NCBI RefSeq assembly: GCF_036634175.1
Contig: NZ_JAZIFX010000001.1
Coordinates: 7,564,001 to 7,628,000, forward strand
Source of the DNA: Streptomyces sp. P9-A2
Lineage (GTDB): Bacteria; Actinomycetota; Actinomycetes; Streptomycetales; Streptomycetaceae
DNA: 64,000 nt
Direction of reading: 5' to 3'
The notes under the pieces are model-generated. The model had not been told where the DNA came from. It worked only from the letters and a program-made list of their open reading frames with translations, and did no database searches. This document shows, piece after piece, positions 17,341 through 26,130 of this stretch. Position 1 is the stretch's first letter. Each line of letters starts with the position of its first letter. A program made the position numbers and the translations under genes.

Positions 17341-18355
17341 CCCCCCAGTCCCAGGTGCCGAAGTAGGCGGCCTCACCGGTGCGGCGGGCCTCCTCCAACG
17401 CGCTCAGGCGCGCGAAGTCGCGAGGCGGCATCAGTGCCTTCCACTCGACCAGTGGCAGGACGCGGACTTCGTCGTGCTCCTGCGGGTTCAGAGCGATGCC
17501 CCGGATCTGCGCCGCGGTGAGCCGACCGCCGTCGAAGATCATCCCGATCGTGCTGTAAGGCCAATCGGCGCCGGGCAGCCCGTACACGGTGCCCAAAAGC
17601 CGGGGCGGCCCGACCGGCGTCAGACCGGTTTCCTCCCGGCACTCGCGCACCGCTGTCTCCCAGGGCCGCTCTCCCGGATCCATGGTTCCGCCCACCAGCT
17701 GCCACGGGTGCCCGGGGGAGTAGACGGAGCGCAACTGGAGTTGCCGGTCGTCCTCGTCGGTGAAGTAGACGCACGCGAACGCGGTGGCCTTCAGGACCGT
17801 CTCGGCGTACTGCTCCGGCGGAAGCCAGGCGGGGCCGTTCTTCGGCCCGCTCGTAGCGGCCGGTGCGTTCAGGCGCGTCATCCGCATCAGGAGAGGACTC
17901 CCCGCGAAGCCCAGCTCGCGGTAGAGCGGCGCCGCTTCCACACTGGCATGGATCTCGAAGAGCGTGATGTGCTCGACGTGGGAGAAATGGTCGAGCAGCG
18001 CGGACACCACCGTCCGGGCGTAGCCGCGACGCCGGACGTCCGGGCGCGTGGCGACGACCTGGACGCGGACGGCCAGCCCCCGGGGACAGGCCGGTGCCGG
18101 CAGGACGGGGTGGATCAGACCGAGGGCGCAGGCGGCGAGCGTGCCGTCCGGGGCGTCGATGACGAACGCCCGCGCGTCCCCCGCCTCGGTCAGCCGCGGT
18201 GCCAGCTCGTCCGTGCACCGTCGGATCCACTCCTCGCTCAAGGGCTCGGACAGGACGTGCTCGGAGCGCATCCGGACGATGCCCTCGGCGTCGGCGGGCG
18301 TGGCCGAGCGGGCCGGTGGCCGCCCGGCGGCAGCCGATGCCGTGTCGCGGTTCAT
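17333..18355 (-). CDS. GNAT acetyltransferase-NUDIX hydrolase fusion
   Basis: A 340-residue two-domain protein. Residues about 15-175 are a GNAT fold with the acetyl-CoA loop RPDVRRRGYARTVVSALLDH and ASVEAAPLYRELGF. Residues about 190-330 are a NUDIX domain with a complete box, GGTMDPGERPWETAVRECRE then ETGL, preceded by HPWQLVGG. It may acetylate a metabolite and hydrolyse a nucleoside-diphosphate derivative, as a house-cleaning pair. ATG 18355 follows GGGGGAA and overlaps the stop of the upstream relic (TCATGA). No transporter or pathway neighbour suggests the substrate. Confidence 0.85.
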   Translation of the reverse strand: MNRDTASAAAGRPPARSATPADAEGIVRMRSEHVLSEPLSEEWIRRCTDELAPRLTEAGDARAFVIDAPDGTLAACALGLIHPVLPAPACPRGLAVRVQVVATRPDVRRRGYARTVVSALLDHFSHVEHITLFEIHASVEAAPLYRELGFAGSPLLMRMTRLNAPAATSGPKNGPAWLPPEQYAETVLKATAFACVYFTDEDDRQLQLRSVYSPGHPWQLVGGTMDPGERPWETAVRECREETGLTPVGPPRLLGTVYGLPGADWPYSTIGMIFDGGRLTAAQIRGIALNPQEHDEVRVLPLVEWKALMPPRDFARLSALEEARRTGEAAYFGTWDWGDE

Positions 18356-18644
18356 GAAATTCCCCCTGTGGGCGAGTCGGGTGTGCTGTGCCCGGCGCGC
18401 AGCCGGGCCAGAGTCCGCCGGCCCCGCTCGACGAGTTCCGGGTCGCCGTGAGCGACGCCGAACGCGCTCCTGCTCACCGCGTCGAGAACCGTGTCGATGA
18501 CCGCCGCGCCTCCTCGGCGCCGGTCAGGAGCCTGCCGTACCCGGCCGGGAACGCCTTGTGCAGGTCGGGGCGGCCCACCCAGGCGTCGGACATGCGGACC
18601 AGGTCCCGTACGGCGGGTCCGGGTTCGCTGCGTTTTGTTTTCAC
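18352..18644 (-). pseudogene. Frameshifted short gene coupled to the GNAT-NUDIX gene
   Basis: From GTG 18644 the frame reads VKTKRSEPGPAVRDLVRMSD, then AWVGRPDLHKAFPAGYGRLL, then TGAEEA. After a shift near 18505 it continues VIDTVLDAVSRSAFGVAHGD, then PELVERGRRTLARLRAG, and ends by overlapping the next ATG. The two halves look like one coding sequence of about 95 residues, broken in a GC-rich run. No family is recognised. A sequencing error would restore it. Confidence 0.45.
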
Positions 18645-18659
18645 AGAGACCGTGTCCCT

Positions 18660-19130
18660 CGCAGGTCGTGTCGCTTTGGGCCAGAGCCGAGCCTGCGGCG
18701 CGTGTCGCGCTATGACGGAGCACGGTGTCCGATTCCCCGCTGTGGGTGTGGCGAACATCATGTCTCGCCGAACTCGGCGGCCGAGGAGAACTCTACGGGC
18801 GGGAGGCGCCCGGGCGGTTGGTTTCGGGGCTGCCCGCTGATGCGTTGTCTGGTATCGGGAGATGCGGCAGGTGTCGCAGGTGCTCTGCATCCCGGCTCGC
18901 GGCCCGTCGCCGTGGAGGCGGAAGCGGCCGGGCTTGACGCAGGTTTCGCAGGCGTGTTCGGAAGCGCGGTCGCCCGTTCTGCGAACTTACCGTCGCGATC
19001 ACCCTCTTGAAAGCAGCCGGCGTCTCCAGTACCAGGACATTCCGCCATCACCCGGCTGCCCGCCCTGGGCTAACGGCTCACGAGAGACGTCGCGCACCTG
19101 ACCCCAGTCGGACGGTGACGTCCTCGGGAG
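18660..19130. other. Gene-empty stretch
   Basis: Several open frames occur, but none shows motifs, a good start or sustained protein-like composition. It lies between two relics and may itself be decayed coding DNA. Confidence 0.35.
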
Positions 19131-19367
19131 TCAGGGGGGTGTGCTCCGCATGCCGAACTGCTTGGCCTGGTGGTGGAAGGTGTGGGCGAGTTCGGCGTTG
19201 CGCAACAGGGCCTTGGAGGGGATGCAGCCGACGTTCAGGCAGATGCCTCCCCAGTACTGCTTTTCGATGACGCCGACACTCTTGCCCAGCTGGGCGGCGC
19301 GGATCGCGGCGACGTAGCCGCCGGGCCCGGCGCCGAGGACGACGACGTCGAAGTGCGTGCTGCTCAT
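19131..19367 (-). pseudogene. Dihydrolipoamide dehydrogenase (E3) N-terminal fragment
   Basis: ATG 19367 follows AAGGAG, and the frame opens with a complete FAD-binding start, [20 protein letters not shown]. The redox disulfide motif [16 protein letters not shown] follows, then [15 protein letters not shown] and a stop after 78 residues. Intact LpdA proteins have about 460 residues, so the NAD, central and dimerisation domains are lost. The remaining 5' end, with its ribosome site, may still be translated. It lies about 120 bp downstream of the old yellow enzyme gene, on the same strand. Confidence 0.75.
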
Positions 19368-19489
19368 GGAGGTTCTCCTTCTTCTTTCGCCCTGGTCATC
19401 GTCATGCCGGCGGCAGGTGGTCGCACGGCGGGACGACGAGCCGCCCACCCGCCCCGGTCCGGTGGATGGGCGGCTCGTGGACGCCGGTG

Positions 19490-20569
19490 TCAGGCGTGGG
19501 CCAGGGTCGGGTAGTCGGTGTATCCGGCCTCGCCGCCGCCGTACAGGGTGGCCGGGTCGATCTCGTTGAGCGGGGCATCGGTGCGCAAGCGCTCGACGAT
19601 GTCGGGGTTGGCCAGCGCGAAGCGGCCCAGCGGGGCGATGTCGGCCAGGCCCGCGTCGATGTCGTCGGCGATCTGTTCGCGGGTGCGGCCGTAGCGGACC
19701 ACGAGCAGGGCGGTCGGCCACACCTCGCGGAAGGAGCGCAGCAGTTCGTCGTCGCCGACGTGATGGACGTGCAGGTAGGCGAGGTTCAGGGGTGCCAGTT
19801 CGCCCACCAGGTGGTGGTACTGGGCGCGGACTGCCTCGGTGTCGCCTTCGTCGATCCCGCCCAGCGGCATGGAGGGGGACAGGCGGATGCCGACCCGGTC
19901 CGCGCCGATCTCCTCGGCCACCGCCCTGGCGACCTCGACGACGAGGCGGGAGCGGTTCTCGACCGAGCCGCCGTAGGTGTCGGTGCGATGGTTGGCGTTC
20001 GGGGAGAGGAACTGGTGCAGCAGGTAGCCGTTCGCCCCGTGGATCTCCACCCCGTCCGCGCCGGCGGCTATCGCGGAGGCGGCGGCATGCCGGAAGTCCG
20101 CGATGGTGGCCTGGATGTCCTGAACGCTCAGCTCACGCGGGACCGGCGTCTTCTTCGGGCCGGTCGCGGTGAACATGTCCTGGTCGGCGGAGATCGCGGA
20201 GGGGGCGACCGGCTGGCGGTGGTGCGGGGTGTTGTCCGGGTGGGACATGCGCCCGACGTGCATCAGCTGGATGAACAGTGTCCCGCCGCCCGCGTGCACG
20301 GCGTCGGCGACCTCGCGCCAGCCCGCGATCTGCTCGGGAGTGTGGATGCCCGGCGTGTTCGGGTAGCCCTGTCCGTCGGCCGAGGGCTGCGTGCCCTCGG
20401 TGATGATCAGCCCGAGGGAGGCGCGCTGACCGTAGTAGGTGGCTGCCAGTGGGCCGGGCGTGCCGTCGGCGTTCGCCCGGCTGCGGGTCAGCGGCGCCAT
20501 GGCGAGGCGGTGCGGGAGCTCGACGCGGCCGAACTTGAAGGGCTGCCAGAGGGAGGAAGACGTGGTCAT
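19490..20569 (-). CDS. Old yellow enzyme family alkene reductase (NADH:flavin oxidoreductase)
   Basis: A 360-residue FMN-dependent TIM-barrel enzyme of the NemA/OYE class. It opens with [20 protein letters not shown]. It carries [21 protein letters not shown] and the active-site and FMN segment [19 protein letters not shown], then [11 protein letters not shown]. It reduces activated C=C bonds or nitro groups using NAD(P)H. It is divergent from the TetR gene at 20756, with a repeat-bearing 186-bp spacer, so it is probably that regulator's target, as in NemR-NemA pairs. ATG 20569 has AAGGA 12 bases upstream. Confidence 0.9.
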   Translation of the reverse strand: MTTSSSLWQPFKFGRVELPHRLAMAPLTRSRANADGTPGPLAATYYGQRASLGLIITEGTQPSADGQGYPNTPGIHTPEQIAGWREVADAVHAGGGTLFIQLMHVGRMSHPDNTPHHRQPVAPSAISADQDMFTATGPKKTPVPRELSVQDIQATIADFRHAAASAIAAGADGVEIHGANGYLLHQFLSPNANHRTDTYGGSVENRSRLVVEVARAVAEEIGADRVGIRLSPSMPLGGIDEGDTEAVRAQYHHLVGELAPLNLAYLHVHHVGDDELLRSFREVWPTALLVVRYGRTREQIADDIDAGLADIAPLGRFALANPDIVERLRTDAPLNEIDPATLYGGGEAGYTDYPTLAHA

Positions 20570-20711
20570 GGGGTGCGTGGTCCTTGATGTCGATGTCGAG
20601 CGTGGATCGGTCGCCGGCGTCCGCTGTGGATCAAGGGGGACCGGGCGGGCGTCGTCGTCGTGGGACGATGACGGAAGCCGCCTCTGATTCTCATCAGTAA
20701 CGACTATGCTC

Positions 20712-20730
20712 ATAACTGAGTACAGTCAGA
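20712..20730. promoter_or_regulatory. TetR operator candidate between OYE and its regulator
   Basis: In a locally AT-rich spacer, ACTGAGTACAGTCAG holds overlapping inverted half sites (ACTG/CAGT and CTGA/TCAG) about 30 bases upstream of the TetR start. Its position between divergent genes fits an autoregulatory TetR operator. It is short and unproven. Confidence 0.35.
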
Positions 20731-20755
20731 ATGAATTCCCCGAAAGGTGTCCCGC

Positions 20756-21358
20756 ATGCCACGCGCTTCCCAGCCGGCAGGTCGGCGCGAGCGGAACAAG
20801 CAGCTCAAGCTCGACCGCATCACCGCCGCAGCCCACGAGTTGTTCGCCGAACGCGGCATCGACGAGGTCACCACCCAGCAGATCGCCGACAAGGCCGACA
20901 TCGGCACCGGCACGCTCTTCCTCTACGCCAAGACCAAGGGCGAGCTCCTCCTGCTCGTCCAGAACTCCCTCTACGCCGAAGCCCTCGAACGAGGCCGGGC
21001 GGACGCCGAGAACATCCCGGACGCCCTGGACGCCGTGACGGCGATTGTCCGGCCGGTCGTCGAATGCAACCGGACCCAGGTCGACAACGGGCGCGTCTAC
21101 CTGCGCGAGATGGTCTTCGGTGACCCCGCCGAGCCCCACCACCGCGAGGCCCTCGCCATCGCCGGGCAGACCGAGGAGGCCGTGGCCGCCGTGCTGTGCC
21201 GGGACGCACGGGTCGGCGAGGAGGACGCGGCAACGGCGGCGCGGGTCGTGTCCGCCGTGATGTTCCTCGCGATGGCGGCGAGTGTGAACGTCGCCGCGAG
21301 CGTCGACGAGATCGTGCGCGACATCCGGGGGCAGATCGCAGTCCTGTTGACACGTTGA
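20756..21358 (+). CDS. TetR-family transcriptional regulator
   Basis: A 200-residue regulator. The N-terminal helix-turn-helix runs AAHELFAERGIDEVTTQQIA, then DKADIGTGTLFLYAKTKGEL. An all-helical ligand domain follows, with no diagnostic motif. ATG 20756 follows GAAAGG at 8 bases; an in-frame GTG at 20747 is less well placed. Divergent orientation suggests it represses the old yellow enzyme gene and itself in response to an electrophile. Confidence 0.85.
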   Translation: MPRASQPAGRRERNKQLKLDRITAAAHELFAERGIDEVTTQQIADKADIGTGTLFLYAKTKGELLLLVQNSLYAEALERGRADAENIPDALDAVTAIVRPVVECNRTQVDNGRVYLREMVFGDPAEPHHREALAIAGQTEEAVAAVLCRDARVGEEDAATAARVVSAVMFLAMAASVNVAASVDEIVRDIRGQIAVLLTR

Positions 21359-21533
21359 CGTCGGCTGCGCAACTTCCACTTCACGGGCATGCGGCCCGGG
21401 AACCGGCCGATGTCCGGTGCACGGTGAAGCCGGTGCGCCAGGCGCCGGCGGCCTTCTCCCATCGCCTTCGCCTGGCCGCGGACGCCGCGTCGCCCACGAG
21501 CGCGGTCGACGTGCACCCGCACCGCGCCCCTGA

Positions 21534-22094
21534 TCAGCCTGCTTCCGTCAAGGCTGCGTGCGCGGCGGCGAGGATCTCCCCGGAGAGCGGGGAGCCCTTG
21601 GTGGCCCGGGACAGGACCAGCGCACCGAACAGGGTGCAGAGGCGGACGATGCCGTCCTGGTCGTCGGTGGCGAGGAAATCGGCGAAGTCGGCCACCCCCT
21701 CGGCGTAGACGCGACGGGCCTCGCGCCCCCCGCCTTCGCGCGCGATGTCGGTGGCGAGCGCGGCGACCGGGCAGCCGTCCGCCGGGTCGTCGCGGTGCTC
21801 GACGGAGAGGTAGGTGTCGATCAGAGCCTGCTGGGCGGTGCCGCGCTGCCCGTCGTGCCGCTCGAGCCCGGCGCTATAGCGTTGGGCGAGCTCGGCGAAG
21901 GCGTGGGCGGTGGCCTCGTCGACCAGCGCCCCCTTGGAGGCGAACTGCTTGTAGAAGGCGCCGTGGGTCAGACCGGCCGCCTTCATCAGGTCGGCGACGC
22001 TGACCTGCGTGCCCTGCTCCCGGAACAGCCGGGATGCGGTGTCCACCACCCGCCTGCGATTTTCCTCCGCCTGTGCCTGCGATACGCGGCCCAT
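21534..22094 (-). CDS. TetR-family transcriptional regulator of the SDR/AKR genes
   Basis: A 186-residue TetR protein with the DNA-binding segment TASRLFREQGTQVSVADLMK, then AAGLTHGAFYKQFASKGALV. The C-terminal part contains DDPADGCPVAAL, a cysteine-bearing motif common in the subgroup that controls oxidoreductases. ATG 22094 follows GGGAGG, with an in-frame GTG just upstream. It is divergent from the SDR gene, with an inverted repeat in between, and probably represses it. Confidence 0.87.
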   Translation of the reverse strand: MGRVSQAQAEENRRRVVDTASRLFREQGTQVSVADLMKAAGLTHGAFYKQFASKGALVDEATAHAFAELAQRYSAGLERHDGQRGTAQQALIDTYLSVEHRDDPADGCPVAALATDIAREGGGREARRVYAEGVADFADFLATDDQDGIVRLCTLFGALVLSRATKGSPLSGEILAAAHAALTEAG

Positions 22095-22142
22095 GACCAC
22101 CTCCCATTTGGATGTCGACTGGCATCTATCATAGACCCGTGT

Positions 22143-22164
22143 TTAGATTGGATGCATAATCTAA
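22143..22164. promoter_or_regulatory. Operator candidate upstream of the SDR gene
   Basis: TTAGATT (22143-22149) and AATCTAA (22158-22164) form a perfect 7-bp inverted repeat with an 8-base spacer. They lie in an AT-rich island 46 bases before the SDR start and 49 bases from the TetR start. The size and position are classic for a TetR-family operator. Confidence 0.6.
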
Positions 22165-22209
22165 TTTATTGCGGGTGGCCGACGGTGCCCGCCAGGACCA
22201 GGAGCGAGC

Positions 22210-22902
22210 ATGGAACTGAAGAACGCGGTCGCGGTCGTCACCGGCGCCAACCGGGGGCTCGGGCGGCACCTGGCCGCCCAGCTCGTCGAGCGCGGCGCGA
22301 AGGTGTACGGCGCGGCCCGACGACCCGAGACGGTCGACGTGCCGGGCGTCATCCCGCTGCGGCTGGACGTCACGGACGAGGCGTCGATACAGGAGGCCGC
22401 CCACGTGGCGTCCGACGCGACACTGCTGATCAACAACGCGGGTATCTCCACCGGCGCGACGCTGATCGGAGGCGACGTGGCTGAGGTGCGCCGGGAGATG
22501 GAGACCAACTTCTTCGGCCCGCTCGCCGCGACCCGATCCTTCGCCCCCGTCATCGAGGGCAACGGCGGCGGCGCCGTACTCAACGTCCTGTCCGCCCTGT
22601 CCTGGTTCCACCCGGCCGGTCTCGGCTCCTACGCGGCCTCCAAGGCCGCCGCTTGGGCGCTGAGCGACGCGACCCGTGAGGAGCTGGCACCGCGCGGGAT
22701 CACCGTCTCGGCGCTGCACGTCGGTTACATGGACACCGACATGGCCGCCGGCGTGCCTGCCGATCAGAAGGTCGCCGCCGCCGACGTCGCGGCCCAGGCC
22801 CTCAACGGCATCGAGACGGGCCTGCCCGAGATCCTCGCCGACGAGACCAGCCGGTACGTCAAGCAGAGCCTGTCCGCGGCACCCCAGCCGAACGCGGGCT
22901 GA
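22210..22902 (+). CDS. Short-chain dehydrogenase/reductase
   Basis: A 230-residue classical SDR. The cofactor motif TGANRGLGRHLA is near the N-terminus, NNAGIS follows, and the catalytic Ser (VLSALSW) and Tyr/Lys (YAASKAAAW) are present. It is an NAD(P)-dependent oxidoreductase of unknown substrate. It is the first gene after the TetR operator and is followed by an aldo/keto reductase 57 bp later on the same strand, so they are probably co-transcribed for carbonyl detoxification. Confidence 0.9.
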   Translation: MELKNAVAVVTGANRGLGRHLAAQLVERGAKVYGAARRPETVDVPGVIPLRLDVTDEASIQEAAHVASDATLLINNAGISTGATLIGGDVAEVRREMETNFFGPLAATRSFAPVIEGNGGGAVLNVLSALSWFHPAGLGSYAASKAAAWALSDATREELAPRGITVSALHVGYMDTDMAAGVPADQKVAAADVAAQALNGIETGLPEILADETSRYVKQSLSAAPQPNAG

Positions 22903-22959
22903 CGCTCACCCCTCCACCCCGGCGCGGCCGCCTTCCCACCTCTCGTGCAAGGACATCTC

Positions 22960-24015
22960 ATGCGTTACACGACCTTCGGACACCGGACCGGACTGCGTGT
23001 CTCCGAGTACGCGCTCGGCACCGCGAACTTCGGCACGGGCTGGGGTGCCGGCGCCGAGCCGGACGAGGCACGCCGGATCTTCGACCGGTTCGCCGAGGCC
23101 GGCGGCACCTTCCTCGACAGCGCGGACGGCTACCAGTTCGGCGAGTCGGAGGAACTGACCGGAAAGCTGATCTCCGCCGACCGCGACCACTTCGTCCTGG
23201 CCACGAAGTTCACCCTCGGCGCCGCCCCGCAGCCGGACATCTCCAAGACCGGCAACAGCCGCAAGAACATGGTCGCCTCGGTCGAGGCCAGCCTGAAGCG
23301 CCTGAGCACCGACTACATCGACCTGCTGTGGGTGCACTTCCCCGACGAGCTCACTCCGATGGAGGAACTCCTGCGCGGACTCGACGACCTGGTGAGGTCC
23401 GGCAAGATCCACCACGCCGCGCTGTCCAACTTCCCCGCCTGGCGCGCCTCGCGCGCGGTAACCCTCGCCGACCTGAAGAACTGGGCCCCGATCGTGGGCA
23501 TCCAGCACGAGTACAGCCTCGTCGAACGCACCGCCGACCGCGAGCTGCTGCCGATGGCCGAGAGCCTCGGACTCGGCGCCGCCCTGTGGTCCCCGCTCGG
23601 CGGCGGACTGCTCACCGGCAAATACCGCAGCTCCGCCGAGGGGCGCCTGAGCGACCTGGGCATGGTCATCCACACCGAGAGCACCGGCCAGAAGACCGCC
23701 GTCGTCGACACCGTCCTGGCCATCGCCCAGGAGGCAGGCGTAACGCCCGCCCAGGTGGCGGTGGCCTGGGTGCGCGAGCGCGCCGCCCGTTCCGTGGCCA
23801 CGCTCGTCCCGATCATCGGCCCGCGCAACCTCTCCCAGCTCGACAGCTACCTCGGCGCCCTCGACGTCCAGCTGACCGACGCGCAGTACACCCGCCTGAC
23901 CGAGGTCAGCGCGGTGCCGCTCGGCGTGCCCCACGAGGGGATCGCCGCCTCCCTGGACCGCCTCCAGGGAGGCGCCGCCGACCGCGTCATCGCCCCGGCC
24001 GTGCCGGTGGCCTGA
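22960..24015 (+). CDS. Aldo/keto reductase
   Basis: A 351-residue AKR barrel. It shows GTANFGTGWG, the catalytic Asp/Tyr region FLDSADGYQFGESEE, the Lys in LATKF, and the His in LLWVHFPDE. The cofactor segment PIIGPRNLSQLDSYL is near the C-terminus. It uses NADPH to reduce aldehydes or ketones. ATG 22960 follows CAAGGAC; a longer frame from 22945 has a poorer site. It is downstream of the SDR and likely in the same TetR-controlled unit. Confidence 0.9.
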   Translation: MRYTTFGHRTGLRVSEYALGTANFGTGWGAGAEPDEARRIFDRFAEAGGTFLDSADGYQFGESEELTGKLISADRDHFVLATKFTLGAAPQPDISKTGNSRKNMVASVEASLKRLSTDYIDLLWVHFPDELTPMEELLRGLDDLVRSGKIHHAALSNFPAWRASRAVTLADLKNWAPIVGIQHEYSLVERTADRELLPMAESLGLGAALWSPLGGGLLTGKYRSSAEGRLSDLGMVIHTESTGQKTAVVDTVLAIAQEAGVTPAQVAVAWVRERAARSVATLVPIIGPRNLSQLDSYLGALDVQLTDAQYTRLTEVSAVPLGVPHEGIAASLDRLQGGAADRVIAPAVPVA

Positions 24016-24157
24016 TGGGTGAACACGACCGAGGGCGCGGTGCGCCCGCGCCGCAGCCAGAAGAACAACACAAACTAGTTCGAGAAGTACGGCGGCCATC
24101 CGGGATGCGCGCCGCCGAGATACCCGACCCCCGGAAACGCTTTGCTAGGAGTGCTCC

Positions 24158-25183
24158 GTGAAGGCCTTCGTCCTCGAGAAGTACGGCTCCCCCTTGGGGC
24201 AGGTCGAGATGCCCGTACCGGTCCCCGCCCCCCATGAGGTGCTCGTGCGCATGGTCGCGTCGGGCGTCAACCATGCCGACGAGCGGGTCCGTTCCGGCGA
24301 GTTCAAGGCAATCTTCCCGTTCCGGCTACCCAAGGTCATGGGCGGTGAGCTCTCCGGCGAGGTCGTCGAGGCCGGCTCCGCGGTACGCGACGTCGCCGTG
24401 GGTGACCACGTGTACGGCTATGTCGACTTGGCGGCCACGGGCACCTTCTCCGAGTTCGTCGCGGTCGACGCCGCCACGATGGCACCCGTGCCCCGGTCGG
24501 TGAGTCTGGTCGAGGCCGCGGGGCTTCCAGTCGTCGCGCTCACGGCCTGGCAGGCTCTCGTCGAGATGGGCAAGGTGAAGAAGGGCCAGACCGTCCTCAT
24601 CCATGGCGGGACCGGTGGCGTGGGATCGGTCGCGATCCAGCTCGCCCGGCACCTGGGCTGCACCGTCGCCACCACTGTCTCGACGGCGAACATCGCAGCC
24701 GCCCGAGAGCTTGGTGCCGACATTGTCATCGACTACCGCCACGACGACCTCGCGCAGAGCCTCGCCAGCACGCCCGTCGACCTCGTCCTCGACACCCAGG
24801 GCGGAGCCACGCTGCAGGCTTCCCTCGGTGTGTTGCGCCCCGGCGGCACCGTCATCGGCATCACGGGCCCGCCCGACCCGGTCTTCGCGCGGCGCGTCGG
24901 CGTCAACCCAGTCGTCCGGCTCGCCATCCGGGCCCTGAGTGCCCGTACCCGCCGCCGGGCACGCGCGCTCGGGGTCACCTACCGCTTCCTGTTCATCACA
25001 CCCGATAGCGCCGCGCTGCGCCAGGTCGCCGGGCTGGTCGACGACGGGGTGCTGCGCCCGGTCATCGACCGGGTGCTCCTATTCGACCAGACCCCGCGGG
25101 CTCTCGACGAGGCGCTCGCCGGCGGCACACGCGGCAAGGTACTGGTCACCACCGACCCGAAGGCGGTGACCAACCGTGGCTGA
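24158..25183 (+). CDS. Zinc-independent MDR oxidoreductase (quinone reductase-like)
   Basis: A 341-residue medium-chain dehydrogenase/reductase. The N-terminal GroES-like part has ASGVNHADERVRSGEF and GGELSGEVVEAG. The Rossmann part has VLIHGGTGGVGSVAIQLARH. The structural zinc cysteines are absent, pointing to the quinone oxidoreductase branch. GTG 24158 follows CTAGGAG. The GTG of the following hydrolase overlaps its 3' end by 8 bases, so the two are translationally coupled. Confidence 0.88.
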   Translation: MKAFVLEKYGSPLGQVEMPVPVPAPHEVLVRMVASGVNHADERVRSGEFKAIFPFRLPKVMGGELSGEVVEAGSAVRDVAVGDHVYGYVDLAATGTFSEFVAVDAATMAPVPRSVSLVEAAGLPVVALTAWQALVEMGKVKKGQTVLIHGGTGGVGSVAIQLARHLGCTVATTVSTANIAAARELGADIVIDYRHDDLAQSLASTPVDLVLDTQGGATLQASLGVLRPGGTVIGITGPPDPVFARRVGVNPVVRLAIRALSARTRRRARALGVTYRFLFITPDSAALRQVAGLVDDGVLRPVIDRVLLFDQTPRALDEALAGGTRGKVLVTTDPKAVTNRG

Positions 25184-26048
25184 GTCCAACGTCCGTCCCC
25201 GCCCGACCACGTGGGCCACGGCGCCCAACCGCCGCATCGTTGTAGGTTCGAACACGCTCGTATACCGCGACCTCGGCCCCGAGAACGGCGTCCCGCTGGT
25301 CCTGCTCACTCACCTGGGCGCCACGCTCGACGAGTGGGATCCCCGATTTGTCGACGCGCTCGCCCGCGATCGCCGTGTCGTCGCGCTCGACCTCCCCGGG
25401 GTCGGCGGATCCACCGGCCGTGTCCCAGGCACCGTCGCCGCGATGGCGCGTGCGGCGGAGGGGTTCGTGGCCGCCCTCGGCCTGACCCAGATGGACCTGC
25501 TCGGATTCTCGCTCGGCGGCTTCGTCGCCCAGCAGGTGGCCCTCGATGCGCCGGGACTCGTGCGCCGCCTCGTCCTGGCCGGAACCGGCCCCGCCGGGGG
25601 AGCCGGCATCGACCGTCCGACCGGTGGAGCCTACGTCTACTGGGACATGGCTCGTGCCGCGATGGCCCGCACCGATGCCAAGGAGTTCCTGTTCTTTCCC
25701 CGCACTCCAGCGGGCAAGGCGGCAGCCAAGGCTTACCTCGCGCGCCTGCGCGAGCGCGTCATGGACCGTGACGCCCCCATTACACTGTCGTCCTTTCACC
25801 GCCAGATCACCACCATCCGGGGCTGGGGCCGGGCTGAGCCGCAGGACCTCTCCCGCATCAGCGCCCCGACGCTCATCGCCAACGGCGACCACGACCGCAT
25901 GGTCCCCACCGAGCTGTCTCACGACATGCACGCCCGCATTCCCGGCAGCACGCTGATCATCTACCCAGGGGCCGGGCACGGCGGCGTCTTCCAACACGTC
26001 GACGAGTTCGTCGACGCCGTGCGAGCCCACCTCCACACCGACAGCTGA
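25176..26048 (+). CDS. Alpha/beta-fold hydrolase
   Basis: A 290-residue esterase/lyase-fold protein. The nucleophile elbow is LLGFSLGGFVAQQ (Ser), the acid lies in NGDHDRMVPTEL (Asp), and the base is in YPGAGHGGVFQH (His). The oxyanion region is LLTHLGATLDEWD, lacking the usual HG pair. GTG 25176 overlaps the end of the MDR gene by 8 bases, suggesting a two-step pathway in which a reduced product is hydrolysed. The substrate is unknown. Confidence 0.88.
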   Translation: MAESNVRPRPTTWATAPNRRIVVGSNTLVYRDLGPENGVPLVLLTHLGATLDEWDPRFVDALARDRRVVALDLPGVGGSTGRVPGTVAAMARAAEGFVAALGLTQMDLLGFSLGGFVAQQVALDAPGLVRRLVLAGTGPAGGAGIDRPTGGAYVYWDMARAAMARTDAKEFLFFPRTPAGKAAAKAYLARLRERVMDRDAPITLSSFHRQITTIRGWGRAEPQDLSRISAPTLIANGDHDRMVPTELSHDMHARIPGSTLIIYPGAGHGGVFQHVDEFVDAVRAHLHTDS

Positions 26049-26130
26049 CATCGGCTGTCCATCGGCTCCTCCGCCCGCACCCTCGGCCTGGCCGACCTCG
26101 CCCTCCGCTGGGCCGGGGGCCCAGCCTTAA

